A stretch of 43,565 nucleotides of DNA from an uncultured Lachnospiraceae bacterium (GTDB lineage Bacteria; Bacillota; Clostridia; Lachnospirales; Lachnospiraceae), in the NCBI GenBank assembly GCA_944381475.1, contig CALWLH010000077.1, positions 1-43,565 of the forward strand. Direction: 5' to 3'. Position numbers and translations under genes: made by a program. Below the pieces are notes generated by a model that saw only the letters and a program-made list of their open reading frames with translations, was not told where the DNA came from and ran no database searches. Position 1 is the first letter of the stretch. Each line of letters begins with the position of its first letter. Positions 7,607 to 14,797 of this stretch are shown here, in pieces.

Positions 7607-9449
7607 CCACGCTCATTACAGGCGCCACCACCAATGTCACACCGGACACATCCCAGTCGGCTTCATCCTGAATAAAGCCTGTATCCTCATCTGCTAGGAT
7701 GCCCACAAACCACAAATTGTCCGGTTCCTTCAGGTTTGAGAGGACGCCCCTCAATGCCGCGCTGGAAAACTCATCCAGAGAAAAAGGCTGATTATCCGAG
7801 ACCTCCAGGTATTCTTTCCAGGCCCCCAGCTCCGTCACCTGATTCCCGCAAACCAGCACGCCCCCACGAAATTCCAGCCCGGTTGTATTGTACAGCCTTC
7901 CCTCCGCCACGCCAAAAGCAAAGGATATCTGCCCGCTGATGCCCCTGTCCAGCTCACGCTGCTGATCCGTTGACAGCATGAAATACATAGGGGTCACGGC
8001 AATGCTGTCTCCCATGAGAAGCTGTGTGGAGGCGTCATCACTGCGCAGCTGATAGCGGAAATGATCATAGATCCTTACACTGCCCTCCTGATGTACATTT
8101 TCAAATGCCAGACAGATGGCCTGATAAGCTGCATCGAAGTCGGCGGATATCTCCTGCCGGTAAGGTATCTGCACGCTGATATAAATGTCATCGTTTACAG
8201 CATCCCCTGCGTAATCCAAAACACGCACATAGCTGATAGCCGGCGCCGTCAGCCTGGTTTTTGCTCCCAGCACAAAGATCACGCCGGAAAAAAGCAGGGA
8301 CAAGCCAACAAGCATCTCCCGAAGATAGTGCATCCTGTCCTTTTTCTTCAAGAAAAGAAACAGCAGAGGTATTGCGGCAAATATATAGATCAGCAGAATG
8401 GCCAGATATATCTCAAAGACAGGCCGGCTGCCGGCATAGCTGCTCTGCTCAAACAATACATCCCGGCACCATCTGTACCGGTTATAACCAATGGCGGAGT
8501 GAAGAGGATGATCCTGATTTGCATTTGCTCCGATTGCCCTCAGGAGCAAATGCATGATATTCTCTAAGGTCTGGCTGTCAGTATCAGACCCTTGAAACAG
8601 ATCTGCTCCTGTGCCTGACAGGGAACCTGCCAGATACTGTATACGCCAGAAGCCCACCGGCTCCTCCTCCGAAAAAACCGTTATCCGTTCCTCTGTTTCG
8701 GGCTCCGGAAATCCTGCGCTTTCGTGATGCGCAAGAAAATCGCCTGGATCTGACATGCCGGAAAACAGCAGACATCCCCCCTGACGCAGCCATTTTCCAA
8801 GGGCAACCATCTGCGCAGAGGAAAATTCCTCAAGAATGCTCTCCTCCGCCACAAGCAGGTCCACCATATCCAGCTCATGATAATTTTCGGGGAAATCCTC
8901 CCGTGTTATCCACGTGGTTCTAAGCCTGTACCCTTCCAGGGCGGAAAAGGTTCTTCCCTCCAGATAGGACACCCCCTCCTCCCGGCCCACTGCGGCCACC
9001 GTTATATATGTCACAGACTCTCGGGATCCAATATGGATATCCTGCTCATAGACCAGTTCTCCATTCTGCCCGGTTATGCTTACTCTCAGAAGAGCTGCGT
9101 TTTTGGCCAGCGGAACGCAGAAGCTCAGTTCGCCATCCTGCCCCCGCTTCAGAGACAGGGCGCTGGAAAAAAGGGCATAATCGCTGCCATCCACAGGCGC
9201 TGCCACAGATACCATCCCCTGAAAATCCTCCGTTACATTTGTGAAGGAAAGGCGTATGGGAAGGCTGCAGTTTTCCTGAACCATGGAATCATAGCCGTAT
9301 GCGACATCCACCAGAAAATAATCTGTATACTCCGGGGACGCGTCTGCCTCCATACGAGAAAAGGCCCGCGGGAAGTATAAAAGAATTGCCAGAAGGCAAA
9401 ATCCTGCCAGAAGCCCTTTAAGCACAGCGCTTCTCCTACTCAATCTCAT
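7596..9449 (-). CDS. Large membrane protein of ABC/two-component operon
   Basis: About 617 residues from the ATG at 9449 (n-region MRLSRRSAVLKG, then the hydrophobic segment LLAGFCLLAILLYF). A GTG at 9425 with AGGAG in front is an alternative start eight codons later. The N-terminal extracytoplasmic part looks like a beta-rich domain followed by a ThuA/glutaminase-like segment (GGCLLFSGMSDPGDFL). Two membrane helices lie near two thirds of the length (EIYLAILLIYIFAAIPLLFLFLKK split by a basic loop from LSLLFSGVIFVLGA), then a second outside domain. Similar proteins accompany ABC-2 exporters in Clostridia. The function is not known. The start lies within the end of the histidine kinase gene. 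Confidence 0.75.
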   Translation of the reverse strand: MRLSRRSAVLKGLLAGFCLLAILLYFPRAFSRMEADASPEYTDYFLVDVAYGYDSMVQENCSLPIRLSFTNVTEDFQGMVSVAAPVDGSDYALFSSALSLKRGQDGELSFCVPLAKNAALLRVSITGQNGELVYEQDIHIGSRESVTYITVAAVGREEGVSYLEGRTFSALEGYRLRTTWITREDFPENYHELDMVDLLVAEESILEEFSSAQMVALGKWLRQGGCLLFSGMSDPGDFLAHHESAGFPEPETEERITVFSEEEPVGFWRIQYLAGSLSGTGADLFQGSDTDSQTLENIMHLLLRAIGANANQDHPLHSAIGYNRYRWCRDVLFEQSSYAGSRPVFEIYLAILLIYIFAAIPLLFLFLKKKDRMHYLREMLVGLSLLFSGVIFVLGAKTRLTAPAISYVRVLDYAGDAVNDDIYISVQIPYRQEISADFDAAYQAICLAFENVHQEGSVRIYDHFRYQLRSDDASTQLLMGDSIAVTPMYFMLSTDQQRELDRGISGQISFAFGVAEGRLYNTTGLEFRGGVLVCGNQVTELGAWKEYLEVSDNQPFSLDEFSSAALRGVLSNLKEPDNLWFVGILADEDTGFIQDEADWDVSGVTLVVAPVMSVDGG

Positions 9450-10599
9450 AATCAAAGCCTTCCCCATCCAATGTTTTAAACTGCTCCTTGCTGATATCAA
9501 AATCTGACGGCAGCTTTACTGTAAAAACCGTTCCCCGGATGTCGCTGGCGCATTCCACCGTACCTCCGTGAAGATCCACGATATTCTTAACAATAGCCAG
9601 TCCCAGACCTGTTCCGCCTGTACTGGAGGACCGGGACTGCTCTACCCTGTAAAACTTATTAAACAGCAGCGGAATCTCATTTTCCGGTATCACAACGCCA
9701 AAGTTTGTGACAGTGATAGTGATGACAGGCTCCTCATAGGTGAGCCTGACCAAGATCACCTTTCCGTCGCGTCCATACTTGACCGCATTGTTCAAAAGAT
9801 TGTCAAACAGACGAGCCAGAAGCTTTCCATCACCATTCATGATCAAGCTATCGACCTGCGTCGTAAGCTCGCATTCCATGTCATTTTTTTCAAGCACAGG
9901 ATAGAATTCATCAATAAGCTGCTCTAAAAGCCGGACGATATCTACCCGGCCAATTGACACGGCAATCTTTCCATAGCTGAGCTTTGTAAAACCAAAGAGT
10001 TCTTCTATCAATCGCTGAAGATGACGGGCCTTATTGCAGGCAATTCCGATATATTTTTGTCTGGTGGCCTCATCGATGTCCCGCCCGGACTCCAGAAGCT
10101 CCAGATATCCCAAAATGGTAGTCAGCGGCGTTCTCAGATCATGGGCCACATTCGTGATCAGCTCATTTTTGCTCTTCTCTGTGGACCGCTCCTTAGCGAT
10201 AAGGGTCTGTATGTCATCCGCCATGGTGTTCAGAGATGCCGCCAGCTGCGCCAACTCATCATCCCCCTCTATGGGAACCTCCGCAGCAAGATTCCCCTTG
10301 GAGATCTCATTCATGGCATGGGCAATCTGTTTCAGGTACACAACCTGTCTGTTTTGAAGCAGCAAAAAGCTCAGAGCAAAAATGACAATACAAAGGCAGC
10401 CTGTGACCAATGTGATGTATTTTGACAAAACAGTGGCACTGTAATATATATTCATATACTGTCCCAATCCTGCCAGTGTGCCCCGCAGAAAGCTCAGGTT
10501 CTCCACAATCAAAAGAAGGAACAACAGCGTTATGCCTGCTGCAAAGGCAAGATTCAGAAGCGTGGTTCCCCTGTAGCTTCTCTTTAAATCCTCTCTCAT
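9436..10599 (-). CDS. Sensor histidine kinase (VanS-like)
   Basis: A 387-residue membrane kinase. Two membrane helices (about residues 14-33 and 60-82) flank a very short outside loop of about 25 residues, so it probably senses within the membrane or through a partner. A HAMP-like segment follows, then the phosphoacceptor helix with His153 (NVAHDLRTPLTTILGYL), then the ATPase domain with N box (DNLLNNAVKYG) and G2 box (GGTGLGLAIVKNIV). It begins one base after the response regulator's stop codon and overlaps the next gene, so it is firmly part of the operon. Confidence 0.93.
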   Translation of the reverse strand: MREDLKRSYRGTTLLNLAFAAGITLLFLLLIVENLSFLRGTLAGLGQYMNIYYSATVLSKYITLVTGCLCIVIFALSFLLLQNRQVVYLKQIAHAMNEISKGNLAAEVPIEGDDELAQLAASLNTMADDIQTLIAKERSTEKSKNELITNVAHDLRTPLTTILGYLELLESGRDIDEATRQKYIGIACNKARHLQRLIEELFGFTKLSYGKIAVSIGRVDIVRLLEQLIDEFYPVLEKNDMECELTTQVDSLIMNGDGKLLARLFDNLLNNAVKYGRDGKVILVRLTYEEPVITITVTNFGVVIPENEIPLLFNKFYRVEQSRSSSTGGTGLGLAIVKNIVDLHGGTVECASDIRGTVFTVKLPSDFDISKEQFKTLDGEGFDYEIE

Positions 10600-10600
10600 A

Positions 10601-11305
10601 CTATCCCTCTATCTTGTAGCCCACACCCCATACAGTGGTAATAATCCTGTTCTGACGCTCATCCTCGCGAAGCTTTGCCCGAAGTCTTCTGATATGTACC
10701 ATCACCGTGTTGTTTGCCTCGTATGCCTTCTCATGCCACACAGCCTCAAAGATATCGTCTGTTCCAAAAACCTTTCCGGGATTCGCAGCCAGAAGATATA
10801 AAATTTCAAACTCTATTGGCGTCAGCTTGATCTCCTCGTCATAGACCCATACCCGGTGGCTCTTTTTATTGATCAGAAGCCCCCCTACAGCTACCTCATC
10901 CATCTGTGAAACATCCGCGGAGGCTGAAGGATTCAGCTGCGTGTAACGCCGGATCTGAGATTTTACTCTGGCTGTCAACTCCAAAGGGCTGAAGGGCTTT
11001 GTAACATAATCGTCAGCGCCTGTACCCAGCCCTGTAATCTTGTCAAGCTCTGTGGATTTCGCACTGATCATGATAATGGGGATATTATTTTTTTCCCGAA
11101 TTTTTTTACACATGTCCAGTCCATTCATACCTGGCATCATAATATCCAGAAGAACCAGCTTCACATCCTCCTTTTCCAGGAGCTTCAGACCCTCGGCAGC
11201 ATTATAAGCCTTTAATACCTGATATCCGCTGCCCACCAGATATATCTCCACCAGATCAGCGATTTCCTTCTCATCGTCCACCACCAGTATTTTTTCGTTT
11301 GCCAT
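10601..11305 (-). CDS. OmpR/VanR-family response regulator
   Basis: A 234-residue DNA-binding regulator that starts at MANEKILVVDDE. The upstream in-frame extension lacks a ribosome-binding site, whereas GGAGG precedes 11305. The receiver domain has the acidic pocket VVDDE, phosphoacceptor Asp54 (LLDIMMPG) and switch Lys (VTKPFSP). The C-terminal winged helix ends IITTVWGVGYKIEG. It is the first gene of the operon with kinase, membrane protein and ABC exporter, and most likely controls that operon. Confidence 0.95.
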   Translation of the reverse strand: MANEKILVVDDEKEIADLVEIYLVGSGYQVLKAYNAAEGLKLLEKEDVKLVLLDIMMPGMNGLDMCKKIREKNNIPIIMISAKSTELDKITGLGTGADDYVTKPFSPLELTARVKSQIRRYTQLNPSASADVSQMDEVAVGGLLINKKSHRVWVYDEEIKLTPIEFEILYLLAANPGKVFGTDDIFEAVWHEKAYEANNTVMVHIRRLRAKLREDERQNRIITTVWGVGYKIEG

Positions 11306-11323
11306 TTTCAATCCTCCGCTCAA

Positions 11324-11373
11324 TACTAAAAATTTCCCGTGTTTAGTATAGCATATCCACTTTTCCATAACAA
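11324..11373 (-). promoter_or_regulatory. Promoter and overlapping inverted repeat of the two-component/ABC operon
   Basis: TTGTTA (11368-11373) and TATACT (11345-11350) are spaced by 17 bases. The inverted repeat TACTAAA / TTTAGTA (11324-11330 and 11342-11348, 11 bases apart) overlaps the -10 box and start region. That is a suitable place for an autoregulatory binding site, but VanR-type sites are usually direct repeats, so the regulator is uncertain. Confidence 0.6.
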
Positions 11374-11386
11374 GCGGAGAAATGAA

Positions 11387-11470
11387 ATGATACCGGGGGC
11401 AATAGAGCACGTGAAGCCTGAAGAAATCCCTAGATACCATGTGGTCAAAGAGGTTTGACGCCTGATATCG
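11387..11470. repeat. Imperfect palindromic intergenic element, about 84 bases
   Basis: Left end ATGATACCGGGGGCAA (11387-11402) and right end TTGACGCCTGATATCG (11455-11470) are imperfect inverted repeats. Inside the right end is GTCAAA, loop GAGG, TTTGAC (11444-11459). The ends and the inner palindrome resemble those at 2255-2283 and 26154-26185. The rest of the 11306-11749 gap holds no gene that I can support. It contains this element, the operon promoter and the terminator at 11678-11724. Confidence 0.5.
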
Positions 11471-11677
11471 AGGATTGTAAAAAATGTTCAAAAAAAGTTC
11501 ATAATTCCCACATGATGTGTTCAATATTACCCTGTACTATCATATACAGAAGTTAAGAAAAGCCAATTAGCAAATGACGATTATTTTTTTTCATAATGGG
11601 CTGCCGGACTCGCTCCGGTGGCCTCTCCTCCTTTTTATAAACACCCTCAGGGGCCAAAAAAGCAAAAAACTAATATT

Positions 11678-11724
11678 AAGATATAAAGAAAAGGCAGCCC
11701 GGGGCTGCCTTTTCTTTATATCTT
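11678..11724 (-). terminator. Long palindromic terminator after copA
   Basis: Two perfect 23-base arms (11678-11700 and 11702-11724), centred on a GC-rich core GGCAGCCC/GGGCTGCC with A/T-rich outer arms. On the minus strand the core stem is followed by TTTTCTTTATATC, a good U-tract for ending the csoR-copA transcript. The symmetry would also stop plus-strand transcripts. Confidence 0.85.
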
Positions 11725-11749
11725 AGAGGATTACCTTACCACCTGCACT

Positions 11750-14266
11750 TTACTGGATTCCTGTAACAGTGTAATCCTTTGCCTCCACTGCCTGCTTTAG
11801 CACCGCGTCCTCTACCGCAGCTGCCAGGGTTACTACTGCTGTTCCCTTTTCATGGCTTACAACCGCCTCTTCCACGCCGTCAACCGCTTCAAGAGCCTTT
11901 TTTACTGTGGCCTCACAGTGACCGCACATCATTCCTTCAATTTTCAGTGTCTTTTCCATCTTTTTTTGATTTCCCTTTCTTTTTATTTTTATTTTTTTAT
12001 CCCTGGACGCATCGTGTATCTTCACGAAATTTAATCTCAGGGCATTTGTCACCACGCAAAAGCTTGACAGGCTCATGGCCGCCGCGGCAAACATGGGGTT
12101 TAACTGCCATTTAAACAGAGGAATCCACACGCCTGCCGCAAGGGGAATACCCACAGCATTATAGAAGAATGCCCAAAACAGGTTCTCATGAATATTCTTC
12201 AGCGTACGGCGGCTTAGCCTGATAGCAGCAGGCACATCCGAAAGATCACTCTTCATAAGAACCACATCCGCCGCATCAATGGCCACATCCGCTCCAGCTC
12301 CGATGGCTATTCCCATATCCGCCCGTGTCAGCGCCGGAGCGTCATTGATACCATCCCCCACCATGGCAACCCTGCCGCTCTTTTTAAGCTTCCGGATCAC
12401 GCTTTCCTTGCCGTCAGGGAGAACACCGGCATAGACCTCATCGACCCCTGCCAGATCCCCGATGGCCTTTGCCGTCCGCTCGTTATCCCCTGTAAGCATC
12501 ACAACCCGGATGCCCATATTTTTCAGCTCCCTGATGGCCTGGGGACTGTTCTTCTTTATACCATCCGCCACGGCAATGACGCCGAGAAGTTTGTTATCCT
12601 CCGCAAAATACAGGGGCGTTTTTCCAGCTTCCGCCAACACCTGCGCCATATGAACCGTTTCCTCAGGGATTGTACAATACTTTTCAATCAGCCCCCTGTT
12701 TCCTCCGTAAAGGCATTTTCCTCCAAGGGAAGCCTTCAGCCCGTTTCCGGGAAGAGCCTCAAAATCCTCCGTTTCCACAGTGAAAAAACCCTTCTCTTCT
12801 CCATACTCCACGATAGCCTTTGCCAGAGGATGCTCGCTTTTTAGCTCCAGGCTGTAGGCTTTTTGCGCCAGCTCCTCCTGGCTGATACCCGGGGCAGGAA
12901 TGACATCCATCACCCGGGGGCGGCCCTCGGTGATGGTACCGGTTTTATCCAGCGCCACAATCTCGGTTTTTCCCGTTTCCTCCAGGGATACGGCTGTCTT
13001 AAACAGGATACCGTTTCTGGCTCCCACGCCATTACCCACCATGATGGCCACCGGAGTGGCAAGCCCCAAGGCACAGGGACAGCTGATCACCAGCACGGAT
13101 ATCCCCCGTGCCAGGGCAAATCCAATTCCCTGTCCTGCCATCAGCCACACAGCCATCGTAACCAGGGCAATGCCTATCACTATCGGAACAAAAACCCCTG
13201 AAACCCGATCCGCAGCCTTGGCGATGGGCGCCTTGGTGGCAGCCGCATCGCTGACCATGCGGATGATCTGGGACAGGGTGGTATCTTCTCCCACACGGGT
13301 AGCCTGACAGCGTATGAAGCCGGACTGGTTGATGGTTGCGGCGCTTACATTGTCACCGGGAGCTTTATCCACCGGAATACTCTCACCGGTAAGGGCTGAC
13401 TCGTTGACGGCAGTGCTGCCCTCTAGAATCACCCCATCTACAGGAATGCTTTCCCCAGGGCGAACCACAAAGACATCATTTTTCATGACGCTACCCACAG
13501 GAACCTCACTTTGAACGCCATCACGCTCCACCACAGCCCTCTGGGGCGTCAGCCTCATGAGACTCTTCAGCGCATCCGTGGTCCGCCCCTTGGAGCGGGC
13601 CTCCAGCATTTTTCCCACAGTGATGAGGGTCAGGATCATGGCGGCAGATTCAAAGTAAAATTCATCCATATACCTCATCACGCCCTCCATGTCCATGCGC
13701 AGCTGCGCATCTGTCATGGCGAAGAGCGCGTAAGTGCTGTATACAAATGCCGCGGCAGAGCCCAGCGCCACAAGGGTATCCATATTCGGAGCCCGATGCC
13801 AAAGGCCCTTAAAGCCGCTGATAAAAAAGCCCTGGTTGATGACCATGATGATGATCGTGAGAAGCAGCTGTAAAATACCCACCGCCACATGATTCCCCTC
13901 AAACCAGGAAGGCAGGGGCCATCCCCACATCATATGCCCCATGGAAAAATACATCAGCACCAGCAAAAAAAACACAGAGGCAACGAGCCTTTTTAAAAGC
14001 TTTGGCGTCTCCCGGTCCTGGAGAGCATCCAAGTCATCTGTCTGTTTGCCTGATGAGACTCCCTCGCTTCCCTTCCTTGAAGCACCGTAGCCTGCGTCCG
14101 TCACAGCCCTGATGATCTCCGCCTCAGAGGCGGTACCCTCCACACCCATGGAGTTTGTAAGCAGGCTGACCGAACAGCTCTTCACCCCCGGCAAGGCGCT
14201 GACGGCCTTTTCCACCCGAGCGCTGCAGGCCGCGCAGCTCATACCCGTCACATGATATTGTTCCAT
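11750..14266 (-). CDS. copA: Copper-exporting P1B-type ATPase with a C-terminal CopZ-like domain
   Basis: Exports Cu(I) across the membrane using ATP. There are 838 residues. The N-terminal metal-binding domain has GMSCAACS (Cys11, Cys14). The transport helix has CPC at 396-398. The phosphorylation site is DKTGT at Asp440, HP is in SEHPLAKA, and the hinge is GDGINDAPAL. Unusually, residues 770-838 form a second, complete 69-residue heavy-metal-associated domain (MMCGHC, Cys781, Cys784) joined by a lysine-rich A-tract linker. This domain begins with an in-frame ATG (11959) and equals a free CopZ chaperone in size. A heptamer A AAA AAG in zero frame sits just before that ATG. It lies in an operon with csoR, 18 bases downstream. 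Family is certain; the tail's mode of production is inference. Confidence 0.96.
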   Translation of the reverse strand: MEQYHVTGMSCAACSARVEKAVSALPGVKSCSVSLLTNSMGVEGTASEAEIIRAVTDAGYGASRKGSEGVSSGKQTDDLDALQDRETPKLLKRLVASVFFLLVLMYFSMGHMMWGWPLPSWFEGNHVAVGILQLLLTIIIMVINQGFFISGFKGLWHRAPNMDTLVALGSAAAFVYSTYALFAMTDAQLRMDMEGVMRYMDEFYFESAAMILTLITVGKMLEARSKGRTTDALKSLMRLTPQRAVVERDGVQSEVPVGSVMKNDVFVVRPGESIPVDGVILEGSTAVNESALTGESIPVDKAPGDNVSAATINQSGFIRCQATRVGEDTTLSQIIRMVSDAAATKAPIAKAADRVSGVFVPIVIGIALVTMAVWLMAGQGIGFALARGISVLVISCPCALGLATPVAIMVGNGVGARNGILFKTAVSLEETGKTEIVALDKTGTITEGRPRVMDVIPAPGISQEELAQKAYSLELKSEHPLAKAIVEYGEEKGFFTVETEDFEALPGNGLKASLGGKCLYGGNRGLIEKYCTIPEETVHMAQVLAEAGKTPLYFAEDNKLLGVIAVADGIKKNSPQAIRELKNMGIRVVMLTGDNERTAKAIGDLAGVDEVYAGVLPDGKESVIRKLKKSGRVAMVGDGINDAPALTRADMGIAIGAGADVAIDAADVVLMKSDLSDVPAAIRLSRRTLKNIHENLFWAFFYNAVGIPLAAGVWIPLFKWQLNPMFAAAAMSLSSFCVVTNALRLNFVKIHDASRDKKIKIKRKGNQKKMEKTLKIEGMMCGHCEATVKKALEAVDGVEEAVVSHEKGTAVVTLAAAVEDAVLKQAVEAKDYTVTGIQ

Positions 14267-14284
14267 ATTCTTTACCTCACCAAT

Positions 14285-14608
14285 CTACATAAATTTCTTC
14301 AGGAGCTCTACCAGCTCATCCACCGTCTCGTCCTTTCCCAGCCGGATATCCCGCACCACGCAGGAATGAATATGCTCCGACAACAGAACCCGGGCAAAGC
14401 TGTTAAGGGCCGAATTAGCGGCGGCAACCTGGGTGAGAATATCCGCGCAGTACGCATCCCGTTCCAGCATACCCTTTAATCCTCGAATCTGACCCTCTAT
14501 CCGGTTCAAACGGTTTAACAGATCCTTATATTCCTTTTCAGGGCGTTCCGTTTTTTTACAGCAGCTCTCCTGTGCCGCTTTTTTTGTGTTCAAAATATCT
14601 TCATCCAT
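14285..14608 (-). CDS. csoR: Copper-sensing CsoR-family repressor
   Basis: A 107-residue all-helical repressor that leaves DNA on binding Cu(I). The DUF156 core RLNRIEGQIRGLKGMLE is present. The copper ligands fit the Cys-His-Cys fingerprint: Cys in DAYCADIL, then His and Cys in EHIHSCV. An extra N-terminal arm holds a CC pair (ESCCKK). It lies first in the operon before copA, and the ideal operator is in its own promoter, so autoregulated copper-inducible expression is expected. Other DUF156 members (RcnR, FrmR) are less likely given the copA partner and ligand set. Confidence 0.93.
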   Translation of the reverse strand: MDEDILNTKKAAQESCCKKTERPEKEYKDLLNRLNRIEGQIRGLKGMLERDAYCADILTQVAAANSALNSFARVLLSEHIHSCVVRDIRLGKDETVDELVELLKKFM

Positions 14609-14634
14609 ATGATAGTATCCCCCTATCCGCAGTC

Positions 14635-14663
14635 ATTATATACCCCCATGGGGTATATGTCAA
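14635..14663 (-). promoter_or_regulatory. csoR-copA promoter with CsoR operator in the spacer
   Basis: On the minus strand TTGACA (14658-14663) and TATAAT (14635-14640) are consensus-perfect with a 17-base spacer. The inverted repeat ATATACCCC / GGGGTATAT (14638-14646 and 14650-14658, separated by CAT) fills the spacer and touches both boxes. G/C-rich runs with TA ends are typical of CsoR operators, so bound repressor would block the polymerase directly. Confidence 0.9.
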
Positions 14664-14733
14664 GACTTTCTTTAAAAAAGACGGGCTGTCTGAAAAGGAT
14701 AGACTGCTCCTTTTTGCTCACAGAAAATAAAAG

Positions 14734-14768
14734 AGTCTGGAATGGATTCTTCAAATACATTCCAGACT
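14734..14768 (-). terminator. Terminator after the GGDEF protein gene
   Basis: AGTCTGGAATG (14734-14744) and CATTCCAGACT (14758-14768) form a perfect 11-bp stem with a 13-base loop, followed on the minus strand by CTTTTATTTT. Confidence 0.8.
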
Positions 14769-14797
14769 GCTTATTTATATGCTTCAGGAGTTTGTCC

